From the NCBI RefSeq assembly GCF_000219625.1, contig NC_018218.1, positions 2,666,001 to 2,730,000 of the forward strand: 64,000 nucleotides of DNA, written 5' to 3'. The position numbers and the translations under genes were made by a program. Shown one piece after another: positions 28,757 to 39,894 of the stretch (positions are counted from its first letter, which is position 1; each line of letters starts with the position of its first letter). This DNA is from Zymoseptoria tritici IPO323 (taxonomy: Eukaryota; Ascomycota; Dothideomycetes; Mycosphaerellales; Mycosphaerellaceae). Below the pieces are notes generated by a model. The model worked only from the letters and a program-made list of their open reading frames with translations, had not been told where the DNA came from and searched no databases.

Positions 28757-30869
28757 ATGTCTTCGGCCCTGAAGCGGCTATCTTCCCTGGCCTCGCATTT
28801 CGCGCCGTCCTCGAGCTCTCCCACCGTTGCGGACAACTCAAAGGACGAATTCATTCATTCCTTTCATACCCATCAACTTAGTCCGACACTTTTCTTGCCC
28901 AGAGCTGCGAGTATCGAACCAGAAGTATGGCTTCGCTGATGGAGAAATCTCGGAATATGAAGCTAATGAATACTTGCAGGCCATTGCCGTGTACCACAAG
29001 ACTGCGAGTGAGTGCACGCACCCTACTAGTTAGATAGGCCCGGGAACGTCTAACAAATCGATCTTCAGACGAGAAGACGCTCCGAAGGACATATCAGCAG
29101 ACCGCCGACAGAGCCAGAGGTCTGGCATATTATCTCAAAAAGCATGGCTTCAAGCGAGTTGGCATTCTGTGTACCAATACTCCTGCATTTCTTGAATCGA
29201 TTTACGGGATTGGTGCAGCCGCAGCGGTGAACGTCGGTATGACCATGTTGTAGTACATCAACAGATCAGCTCATTGACCTTTGAAACAGCAATCAACTAC
29301 AGACTCAAGGAGGACGATATCACGTACATCTTCGACCACGCTGAAGTTGACATGATCATTGTTGACGCCGAATTCCAACATCTACTCAATGGCTTCCGCA
29401 AACTCCATCCAAAGGTCCCATTCATCATCGATACTGACACTGATCAAGACACTGGACCATATGATCAGGCTGTCTTGGAAGGCTTACAGGAGGACGAACG
29501 GAACGGAGGCCATGGATGGGCACGGCTCGAAACCGAGGTCGCCCAAGAGGACAGCATGCTGGCGATCGCATATACTTCCGGAACCACGTCACGGCCGAAG
29601 GGTGTAGAGTACACGCATCGATCAGCTTACCTCGCATCTGTGGGTAATGTCATCGAAAGTGCCCTGAACACGCATTCCTCAAAGGCTACGAGATGCCATT
29701 ACTTGTGGACGCTCCCGATGTTTCATGGTGGGTGCAAGGCTTGCGGCGCCCGAAGTTGTCTCGGCCTGTTGCAGGTCTAAGTCTGTATCGCTGTGTTATC
29801 CGAACATCGCTGACCCTTGTACCCTTTGATGTTTAGCCATGGGCTGGACATTCCCGTGGGCAGTGACCGCCGTGAGAGGAACGCACTACTGCCTGCGCAA
29901 GATCGAATACCCTTACATCTGGAAGCTGCTCAAAGAGGAGCACATCAGCCACTTCAACGCCGCACCAACCGTCAACACCCTCCTCTGCGCGGATCCCAAT
30001 GCAGAGAAGCTTGAGGACCCCGTCCGGGTGACCGTCGCCGCATCGCCTCCGACCGCCCACCTCTTCGAAACAATGGAGAACCTCAACCTACGTCCCGTCC
30101 ACGTCTACGGTTTGACGGAGACCTACGGACCTATCACCAAGGGCTATCAGCTGCCAGAATGGGACAACCTGGACGTCAAGGAGAAGTACGCCAAGATGGC
30201 GAGGCAAGGTCATGGATCTGTTGTCTCACTCCCCGCGCGTGTGATCAAGACCAAGATGGACGAGTCCGGTGCGTGGGAGAACACTGACAAGATCGAGAAT
30301 GTGGCCAAAGACGGGAAAGAAATCGGTGAGATCGTCTTCGTCGGCAACATTTGCGCAAAAGGGTACTACAAAGACCCGGCTGCTACACGAAAGCTGTTCG
30401 CAGGCGGCGTGCAGCATTCGGGTGACCTGGCGGTCTGGCATCCAGACGGCTCGATCCAGATCCTCGATCGCGCAAAGGACATTATCATCAGCGGCGGCGA
30501 GAACATATCCTCTGTCGCGCTGGAGGGAATGCTCGTCACGCACCCGGACGTTCTCGAAGCGGCGTGCGTGGCCGTCAAGGACGAGCAGTGGGGCGAGCGA
30601 CCCAAGGCTTTCATCACGGTCAAGTCGGGCAAGCAGGGAAGCATCACGGGTGAGGAGATTATCTCGTGGGCGAAGAATAAGAGTGGTATTAGTCGGTTCA
30701 TGGTGCCGAGGGAGGTGGAAATTCTGGAGGAGTTACCGAAAACTAGTACCGGCAAGTTGAGGAAGTGAGTTGATATCCTGTCTTGTTCATGGAGGGAATC
30801 GTGCTGACTTGACTTTACAGGAACGTGCTCAGAGATTGGGCGAAGGGTGCTGAGAGAGATATGAGTTAG
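28757..30869 (+). CDS. AMP-binding acyl-CoA synthetase
   Basis: Six exons: 28757-28924, 28980-29007, 29069-29236, 29290-29727, 29837-30764 and 30821-30869, with consistent phases and GT-AG ends, give 536 residues. Motifs of the adenylate-forming superfamily: P-loop-like YTSGTTSRPKG at ~residue 159, VHVYGLTETYGP, SGDLAVWHPDG with the hinge-region ILDRAKDIIISGGENISS, and the catalytic-lysine motif PKTSTGKLRK placed just before the last intron. The enzyme would activate a carboxylic acid with ATP and transfer it to CoA. The sequence around HAMGWTFPWA resembles medium/long-chain FadD- and plant AAE-type enzymes; substrate unknown. The C-terminus (ERDMS) has no PTS1. An N-terminal ~30 residues rich in Ser/Ala/Leu could be a mitochondrial presequence (weak). 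Confidence 0.92.
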
Positions 30870-32910
30870 GACGGTGCCGTCATACTTCGTTGCGGAGGGA
30901 AATCTCGATAAGATACCATTTGCAAAGTCTGCACAAGCCCTGAAGTCGGAAGCCACTTCCAGCCTAGCACGTGCTAAAGTCCTTGGAACATTCACTGACG
31001 CGGGCCGCTAAGCGAGTCCATACGAGATGAAGCAAGCCAATCACAGCATGTGATTACGCCTCCTCCCACGGTTACAAAACGAATTCCGAAAAGACCGAGT
31101 GTGCCAGCCCTGCCGATGGTCCAGCTTCAACACCCTTGATCCTTGGACCGTAGCATTGTGACGAACCAATCTAGTCAGATACCTTCGTACTGTCAAACTA
31201 AGCGCCACCGATCGTAGCCGATAGACGGTAGACGGTGTGGCTCGTGACTGCTTACATACGACGTTCCTGTCGGTCCCGAAGTAGGTTCCGTCACGTAGCA
31301 GGACGAACATTAAGGTACGATCGTTTTCACGCGGTCACGCGGAGCTCTCTGAAACAGATTTGACATCGAGACACGGCACAGTGCAATATCCATTGAGGCA
31401 CCCACTCATGAGACGCCCGGTCTTGGCCAAGGCATACGATCCTTCCCTCTTACAAATGCCCTCGCTTTGCTTTTCCGTGTCGGAAAAGTATGCGAGGTTC
31501 GGTGTGCCAGGGTTCTTAAACGTTCTTGGCCCCGCGGTTGGCAGTTGGCACCTATGAAACAGTGCTCTAATATTGAAGCTGACAAACGTTATTTCAGCAT
31601 TGCCCTGATCTTCGCTTCGGCCGATGGATGTTGGCTTATTAGCTTGTTCATCATCGATATAGCATGGTGAGCAAGAAGCCCATAGAGGTCGTTACGGCAG
31701 TGCATCTTTACTAACAACGACTGTCACACGACGCTGGAAGTGCAATTCAAGGTTTGGCATTCGACAGCAGCTGCTCAGCCTTGCGGAATGCCAATGGACT
31801 GTATTCTTACGATCAAGAAAGTCATGTCTTTCACCATGCTCGCTTGCCGGGCCGTGTGCAGTGGTCATTGTCGTCGAAGGCTCAAAGCCAAGCATTGGTT
31901 TCAAAGCCTTTAGGCCACGGGCTTGAGATCTGCGTTGGCATGAACCTTCTAGGTGGTAGGTGGGTTGGCAGGGTTCCGCTCAATGCTAACACCGAAGCAC
32001 CGAGAGATGTTTTGCTCGCTTTCTCCGTCGCAAAATGTTGTTGAGGCGATGGCTGCGATACGCTTCTATATGATCCCTGCACAGGCGAGTCGTGACAGAC
32101 CAATCCGTCGATTGCTGTTGGTCAGGCCCCCATCGAACAAGCGTCGTCATCCTTGTCTGCAAGGGCAGCAAGGCGTACAGGGGGCTGCCGATAGTGGCAG
32201 CTGTCCGGACGGACATAAGCGCTTTTAAAGAAATCGACGGGCCTGTATCGGACTATCTCACAACACCGGGTGAAAGTGACTTGATCGCACCAGCTCAGCT
32301 CAGCTTTCTCGAAGAGTGAAACGGAGAAACGGACGAGAGTCGGACGGTCGTATCCCATTCGCCTGAGGATTTGCTTCCAAGAGGCTAAATGTACGCAACG
32401 TTGCGCCCGCGTGGTCGGACTCGGCGGACTCTCTGTCTCTCGCATTTGCCGTTTCTTTCTGTCTTATATGTAGCGCCCTCCTTGGCGTTGGTGACGTGGA
32501 CAGGCGCTTCACTTCTCTTTCCACTCTTCTGCTGCGACTGACTTCCTTGCACACCTAGTCTCCATTGCTCGTGACCGTCTCGTCAGCCTCTTGAACGACT
32601 GCAGCCGACCATCTCCACTCTTGTCCTGCTCTTCGCCACATCGACCCACTGCTCGCCACACTATCGCGCCTCAATTGACCCGGCCTCACCTCCACGACTG
32701 CAGATCTTTGCGAATCCCGGCTATCGCTTCCCGTCACACTTCCAAAAGCCGATCGACCTGCCAAGCGCTCTCTCACGACTGACGTTTCTTGGATGTCACG
32801 AAGAGATATTCAACAAAGTCACAGCTATTGCCGCCTGCTAGCCTTGATGCCTTCAACGCCGGCTCTTCTCTGCTAATCTCTCGGCTGCCCTCTGGCAGAT
32901 TTTGCCCACC
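30870..32910. other. 2-kb gene-free region
   Basis: No ORF above ~107 codons and none with a recognisable peptide. A TATA-like TCTTATATG near 32461 and a long CT-rich leader (32540-32910) probably belong to the Zn2Cys6 gene. A perfect 8-bp stem hairpin (CTTTTCCG-TGT-CGGAAAAG) lies at 31470-31488. The region is unusually long for this window and may hold upstream control sequence. Confidence 0.4.
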
Positions 32911-35900
32911 ATGGATCATACATCGCCCGAAGACTACGATGACCACGCCAGTGATGCCGACTCCGTCACGGACGGGCACGATATCAAGACCGAATCTAAT
33001 TACGATTCGCCGTCAGCTAAGCAGTCGTCTTCAAAATCCGGCAGTCATATGCAAAAGCGACGTCGAGTAACACGTGCTTGCGATGAGTGTCGACGAAAGA
33101 AGATCAAGTGCGATGGCAAGCAGCCGTGCACGCATTGCACCGTCTACAGTTATGGTGCGTGGGGGAGGTCCTGTGTTTTCGGTCCCTTTACTGACAGATG
33201 ATTGCAGATTGCACGTACGATCAGCCGTCCAACAGGCGCAGGAATCCCGCGCCACAATACGTCGAGAATCTCGAGCATAGGGTGCATCGGGCGGAGACTT
33301 TACTGTGCGTTACTGAGCGACCTGCAGATTCGGAGTGGTCTGACATGTTCCTGAACATTCTCTGACTTCTCCAACTCACAGTCATATACTAATACCAAAT
33401 CTGGATCTGAACGACCCAGGGATCGATGCAGCCGTGGCACAAGGATGGATCCCTGGAGCACCCGGCAAAGGAGAGCCTAGAGCGGCGCAGGCTGCACAAC
33501 CGCAGCGACCACCACCTACTCCTGCTCCTAATTCTGACAAAAAGTCCGATACGAACCTGGAGTCGATGGTGAGAGCGGTCGCCCAACTAGACATGGATGA
33601 GACCGGGCACTGGGATTATCATGGTCACTCCTCAGGTTTGTCCTTTGTTCGCAGAATGCGAGAGCAACTCGGCGATTTGATGGGACCAGATACGATGGCC
33701 GCGCCGTTTGTTAAAACCAGGCCTATGTCCTCTCTCCTCCTGGACTCACCTAGATCTGCCGAATCACCGATGGGCGACATTCACGCAGGAACTGCTGATA
33801 TGCCACCAAAAGACATGGCTCGACAGCTCTGCTCCCATGGACTCAACGATGCGGCGGCGCTATTGCGCATGGTCCATCAGCCGACATTCTGGGAGAGCTT
33901 CGAAACGCTGTACAGCAAAACACAGGACAATTACAACAACGAGGACCACAAATTCTTGCCCTTGTTCTACAGTGTCATTGCACTAGGTTCCCTGTTTGGC
34001 AAGGATGATGACGCCAGTCACATCGACGAGGGTTACGAGAGTGCGATCCAGCAGGGTTTCACGTACTTCAAGACAGCTCGTCAGCTCATGGATATCGCCG
34101 ACTGTCGGGACCTTTCGTCGATCCAGGCGGTGGTGTTCATGATTCTCTTTCTGCAGTCATCGTCAAAAATGTCGCAATGCTATGCCTACGTGGGTGTGGC
34201 GTTGCGATCCGCCTTGCGCATGGGTCTTCATCGCGCGGCTGCAGGCAAATTCGATCCGGTGGAGGCCGAGAGCAGAAAGCGAGTGTTCTGGGTAGTGCGC
34301 AAGCTGGACATTTACGTTGGCGCCATGTTGGGTCTTCCACAGACATTAAGTGACGACGACATCGATCAAGACTTCCCGACCGAGGTGGACGACGAGTACA
34401 TCACGAGGGATGGAATTCTACCGATGCCAGAGGGAGTCGTGCCGTTGATGACCGCTTTCAATTTGCACACGCGGTTGGTCGGCATCCTACAGAAGATCGT
34501 ACGCAAGGTAAGAAGAAAACCGAAGGGCAGAACGCCTGCAGCTGTCCGAGATTGTCTCTCGGGCTATGCCAGCAGGTCTCAGTCTGCCCTTATACCCTGT
34601 CCGAACTATTGCTGACCCTTCTGCCCTTCTGTTTTAGATATACCCGATCAATGTGTCGAATTCACAAAACACCGGAGACAAATCATACTCGATACCATTT
34701 TCTACTATCCGAGAGATCGAAAGCGAGATGGAGGAGTGGAAGCAGAGCCTCCCGCCAATCCTTACGCCGTGTGAGGCGCCGGCGCGGTACGTGCGGATTC
34801 AGCAGCTTCTGCGACTTTCATACGCACACGCGCAAGTGCTGCTTTATCGGCCGTTCCTTCACTTCACCGCCATGGAGAAGAGATCACGACCTGTCGATCA
34901 GAGGGCGTACGCTTGTGCAGCATCATTTGTCAACGTTTCGCGCAACATCATCCACATTGCATCCCAGATGAAGCAGAAGGGTCTGCTCAATGGCGCGTTC
35001 TGGTTCATCATGTATACCACCTTTTTCTCGATTCTAGCGCTCGTGTACTTTGCTGCCGAGAATCCGGACAATCCCACGACCGAAGCGGTGATGAAGGACG
35101 CCATTGAGGGCAAGGAGGTCCTGGCATCTCTGGCCTCCCGTAGCATGGCTGCCGACCGATGTACTGCGACTCTCAACATTGTCTTCCAACGACTGCCCGA
35201 TTGGATGCGAGATGGACGACAGAACCCTACGATGTCGAAGAAACGACCACACGATGCTGGTCCGGAGGGATCTAGTGCGCAGGCGTCACGGAGCCACCCA
35301 GATGTCTCGGTAGTCAGCCAGGAGGCACCTCCCATGGGCATTCAGCGCGCCAGCACATTCCCCAAACATGGAGCTACCAATTCACCCAGCCTCGATTCTT
35401 CAATGGACAACTCTTGGTCTCACTCCACGTCGTCATACGGTGCAGAGACACCGACATCTGCGCCCTTCGATACCAGCACATTCTCAGCTGCCAACCAAAG
35501 AAACGTGTCGCAGGCGATGATGCCACAATACTCTCTTCCGCCCAACTTCGCCAACCCGGGTCTGACCGATCTTTCCACCATGATGTTTCCCACGGCAGAC
35601 GGGCCCTTTACTTACCCCAATCAGCCCCTGACGACGTTTGAGAACAATCAACAATTCGGCAAAGGTAGCCTCTTCTCGAACGCACAAGCCTTTACACCAC
35701 TTGGCAACGCGAGCCCTGCGACATCTTCCTCCCGCGGCCGTGAAGAGAACATCGAAGCCCAATTCTACCCCTTGCCTCCCTATATCGAGCAACGCCAACA
35801 ACAGCAATTCTCGCAGCTGCGCACGCAGTCGCAATCGAGAGGCATGGGCATGGGCTATCCGCAGCCGACCAGCATGCCTTTCAATGGCGCACCCCAGTCC

Positions 35901-36065
35901 GCGAGCGCGGTGCAGGCGATGCAGATCCCGAATGGAGGGAATTGGGTCGGTCAGTCGGCGTTTCCGCAGGGGATGTTGGATCAGAATATCAATATTCAGG
36001 ATCTGTTTGGCGGGCAAGAATGGAATCCGATGTTCGCTGGGTATCAGCACCAGCAGGGTCAGTAG
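32911..36065 (+). CDS. Zn2Cys6 fungal-specific transcription factor
   Basis: Exons 32911-33154, 33208-33304, 33382-34507 and 34638-36065 encode 964 residues. After an acidic ~45-residue head comes [19 protein letters not shown], starting at C57-x2-C60, then CTHC and, only after splicing of intron 1, the sixth cysteine (YSYDC). A short linker and a helical dimerisation stretch ([17 protein letters not shown]) follow. Residues ~240-500 form the fungal-trans middle homology region ([50 protein letters not shown]). The last ~250 residues are Ser/Gln/Pro-rich with acidic hydrophobic patches ([17 protein letters not shown]), a plausible activation domain. Target genes are unknown. It sits between metabolic genes but no cluster is evident. 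Confidence 0.93.
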
Positions 36066-36535
36066 GAATCGGAAGGCTGAGCATACCCTGAGCAGTTCTG
36101 GAAGTCCGGGAGCAGAGGAGCATCGTTTTGTTTTGGAGTGTAATTGTCATGATACCCATGAGTAGGAGGCGACAGGAAGACGATTGTGAGCCGAACAAAG
36201 TTGGTTCGCCTTTAGAAGATGTCCACGGAACAAGTTCAGCAGCATAGTTCCCCTGAAGAGAGATCGATCAAATGTGATGTTTCTGAACGTTTTGTCGCTT
36301 TCCGTCAAAATCATCGGCCAGTCCTCACCGTATCTGTGACGAATCCGCAAAAGTGCTTCGAGCGGTAGAGGTGAGAGTTTGGGTTCCGGCATCATTAGGA
36401 GGGGTGGTGCGGTCCAAAGGTGGGTCACCTTTTCCATGCCGTATCTACGATGCAGCTATCTCCTCACCTCTCCCTCCGGTGGACGACCAACCTTTCTGCT
36501 CGACCTTCGCGCTCATCGCAGAGCAGACCGAGTCC
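36066..36535. other. Intergenic region upstream of the M28 protease
   Basis: 470 bp. The protease frame stays open upstream to 36353, but the first ATG in it is 36536; the preceding translation is unlike the family start. Nothing else recognised. Confidence 0.4.
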
Positions 36536-39513
36536 ATGGCCAAGACACGCAAAGGGAGTTGGAATCCCTTGAGCTTCTTACCCGTGCAAGTGACGATCAT
36601 TGGCTCGCTTTCCTACGCCGTGCTATTGGCAGCTCTCCTCTGGCAGCACGTCACAGTCCCTCCAGCACCGTCCACCGCCGTACCCGTCGCTGGCATCAAC
36701 CTCACATCCGCATGGCTGGACCTCGAATTCATCTCGGACGGATATCACCCATGGGGTAGTAAGAGGAACGATGCAGTGAGGGAATACCTGCTGCAGCGAA
36801 TCGAGGAGATTCTCAAGTCGAACCATGTCGATCATAAGACGGTGTATGCTTCGCCGAACAACACGTTCATTTCGGACACGGTTGGCGTGCAGAGTGTGAC
36901 GGTCTTTGCGAACGATACGTCGAACTTCACGGGACCGGATAGCTGGACACAGAAGCCGTGGACGCTGTACGGCGAGTCTGAGAACATTCTCGTGTACATT
37001 CGTGGTACGGACGATAAAGAGGGGGACTGGTGGAACACAACGGACAGGTACGATGGCAACAGTGGAGTGCTCGTGTCCGCACACTATGACTCTGTCGCGA
37101 CGGGCTTTGGTACAACAGACGATGGTGTAGGAGTCGTCTCGATCTTGCAGCTCATCTCCTACTACACGAGGAAGGGCAATCAGCCGAGGAGAGGCCTGGT
37201 GGCTTTGTTGAACAACGCAGAAGAGAATGGACTGTACGGCGCATACAACTACTTGGAGCATCCGCTCTCCCAGCTGACACATACGTTCCTCAATCTGGAA
37301 GGAGCAGGAGCAGGAGGAAGGGCCACACTCTTCCGAAGCACCGACATGGAGGTGACAAAGGCCTACGCCAAGTCTCCCCGGCCATTCGGCTCGATTATCA
37401 GCGGTGATGGGTTCAAGCGGGGGGCTATCAAGAGTGGAACAGACTACTCCGTCTTCAACTCGATCGGTGGCATGCGTGGATTGGATGTGGCTTTCTTCGA
37501 GCCTAGATCAAGATATCACACGGATCAGGATTCAAAAGCCAACACCTCGCCGGCTTCGCTGTGGCATATGCTTTCCGCTGCTCTGGCGACTACGAAAGAG
37601 CTGACATCCTTCAAAGGTGACGAGTTCGAAGGTTCTGCCGACGAGCACGGCAAACTTGACATTGGCAAAGGCAGTGATGGCATCTGGTTCGACCTGTTCG
37701 GCATGGTCTTCGCCCTAGGCAAGCTCAATACCCTGTTTGCCTTTTCTGTTGCGCTCCTCACGGCGGGACCGATTCTCTTCATCCTGCTCGAGGTTCTTCT
37801 TCGCTACAGCGACAAGTGGTACGTCTTCGCTGGAAAGAGATATCTCCGCTCCACCGACGATGACGAAGCTGTTCGGATCCATGGTCGACGCGGCTTCTTC
37901 CGCTTCCCTATTGCTTTCATCATCTCGACCGCAGTCGTGGTCGCGCTGGCCTACTTGGTCACGAAGATCAATCCCTACATTATATACAGCAGTGAGTATT
38001 CCGTTTGGGCCATGTCCCTGTCGGTGTGGTTTGCGGTCAGCTGGTTCTTCAGCAACTTGGCGGCCAACACCCGACCGACGGCACTGCATCGCATGTATGT
38101 CTTGATCTGGATGTACGCCATCTCTTGGGTACTTCTTGTCTTTGCTACTATTGGGGAGAAGAATCTGCACTTGGGAAGTGGATACTTCTTGGTCATTTAT
38201 CAGGCCTCGATCTCGGTTGCATTGCTAATTAGCTATCTGGAATTGCTTGCGCTGCCCAAAATCTCGAAGTATGTCGAGCATGTACTGGGCGCCCAGGATG
38301 ATGCTGCATCGATACGACCAAGCAGTCGAGCATCCCGTCCAGTTACCAGACAGGAAGAACCCGAAGCGAACGAGCGTACCTCGCTGCTTCACCATTCGCC
38401 GAGCGGTGCGAGTCAGTCGACTTTCGCTCGCATCGGCCGACGGCGCGCTGCGGATAGGAATGATATCCCGGAAGATACAGAAGACTCATATCTGAACCAG
38501 GCCTACCTCGATGAGCAAGCCTGGAGTTCATCTCTCCCTCAATGGACGTGGATCCTGCAATTCCTGGTTCTCTGCCCGATCAATGTCATCATTGTCGGAC
38601 AGATTGCCCGATCAATGTCATCATTGTCGGACAGATTGCCCTTCTGCTCACATCGGCTTTGTACCAAACACCAGCCGATGGAAACTCAGTCTTCAACATC
38701 TACATCGCCATCGCCACGCTGACCGTTCTACTTCTTCTCCCGCTCAGCCCGTTCCTGCACCGCTTCTCCTACCACATTCCGACATTCCTCTTCATGGTGT
38801 TTGTTGGCTGTCTGATCTACAACCTGATCGCATTTCCCTTTTCTCGCGAAAACAGACTCAAGTACTACTTTGTCCAGCAGATGGACCTCAACTCCGGCGT
38901 CAACAATGTCACTGTGATCGGGATTGATGAGTACATCCAAGACATTGTCAGGGAGATGCCTAGCGCAGCCGGGCAGAAACTTCATTGCGGCGGTCACCAC
39001 ACACCGAGTCGCCCTGGCTTGACAGGCTGCTCATGGCATGGCCTCCCGCCAAACGTCGCACCGCTTCACTATCCAGGTATGCCCTCGAACGCTACTTTGA
39101 GGCACAGCTACAAGCACTGGGTAGACTTCAACTCCACTCACGATGGCAATACTGCCTCTCTCAGCCTGCGCGGATTGAACACGAAGATCTGCAAGCTGGT
39201 CTTCGACAACCCCGTCTCTCATGTGGTCATCGAAAACACGCATCCCTCTTCACACGGTACCGCAGCTTCGTTCGAGAGTGCAGAGGTGCACCTTTTCAGT
39301 CGAACGTGGGATCAGACATTCAGAGTGAATGTGACCTGGGCTGATGAAAAGGCTAAGAAGCAGACTGGGCGGGCAGTGTGTCAGTGGGCGGACGTCAATC
39401 AACCTGGAACCATCCCGGCTTTCGATGAGTTGAAGCGGTTCGAGCCGGTTTGGGCGGTTGCTACAAAGAATGGTGATGGATTGTTGGAGGGCTGGAAGGA
39501 GTTTGAGATTTGA
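36536..39513 (+). pseudogene. PFF1-type vacuolar membrane M28 metalloprotease, frame broken by a 32-bp tandem duplication
   Basis: The gene starts at ATG 36536 with a signal-anchor (VTIIGSLSYAVLLAALLW). The M28 domain holds HYDSVATGFGTTDDG near residue 182, AEENGLYGAYNYLEH near 228 and SRYHTDQD, giving the usual two-zinc ligands. Several membrane spans follow. At 38573-38636 a 32-bp unit is repeated in tandem; because 32 is not a multiple of 3, frame 1 stops at 38722 while the rest of the protein (from INVIIVGQIALLLTS to the family-typical luminal end) continues in another frame to 39513. With one copy counted, the gene would encode 981 residues, normal for the family. Flanking frames are otherwise intact, so the lesion is recent, polymorphic or an assembly error. 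Family role: vacuolar-membrane peptidase. Splicing that restores the frame is conceivable but lacks a branch site. Confidence 0.85.
38573..38636. repeat. Perfect 32-bp tandem duplication inside the M28 protease gene
   Basis: Copy 1 at 38573-38604 and copy 2 at 38605-38636 are identical (each begins TGCCCGATCAATG and ends GTCGGACAGAT), followed by TGCCC, the start of a partial third copy that is the original continuation. No mismatch between copies suggests a very recent event. Confidence 0.95.
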
Positions 39514-39894
39514 GATCTGATCCAGGGGAGGTCTTTTGCTGTTGAGCCGCGATGGGTTGGGCATGTGCATTCGGATGGTTTGCTGGCTGTAATGTGTTTC
39601 GTGAGCGTGCATGTACCAGTGAATTACATTGTCATATGAGTAACTCGACGATTCACTTAGAATGATTGCGGCTGCGCATGTGGAAATTGGTGCTACAGAC
39701 AGGGATCTGTTCTCGTGCTTACATCATCCGTGCCCGCTTCCAGGTTGCATTCACAAAGACAAGATCATCCCTCAAAACTTCATCGCCATTTCTTTTTCAC
39801 GACTCGAACATCCACAACGCAGACAGTGTCTGACTGTTTGACAGATTCATCATTCGAGTCAGTAGTCAACCCACATTGACCTGGTAGGTCCATC
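39514..39894. other. Promoter region of the DAHP synthase gene
   Basis: 381 bp with a GAGTCA element at 39856-39861 (reverse complement TGACTC) and a near-match TGAGTAA at 39637-39643. These resemble Gcn4/CpcA sites of cross-pathway amino-acid control. Confidence 0.4.
39856..39861 (-). promoter_or_regulatory. Candidate CpcA/Gcn4 element TGACTC
   Basis: On the minus strand this reads TGACTC, the core of the general amino-acid control element, 34 bp before the first ATG and ~150 bp before the stronger second ATG of an aromatic amino-acid gene. A six-base match could be chance, but the gene context fits. Confidence 0.35.

Noticed and set aside
31470..31488. Perfect 8-bp stem, 3-nt loop hairpin in the 2-kb gap
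   Set aside because: Single short hairpin with no U-tract, paired element or nearby gene end; can occur by chance in 2 kb.
38582..38631. Reading the 32-bp repeat region as a 41- or 50-nt intron
   Set aside because: GT and AG are present and the frame would be restored, but no CTRAY branch site exists and the single-copy sequence is exactly what the protein family expects; duplication is the simpler explanation.
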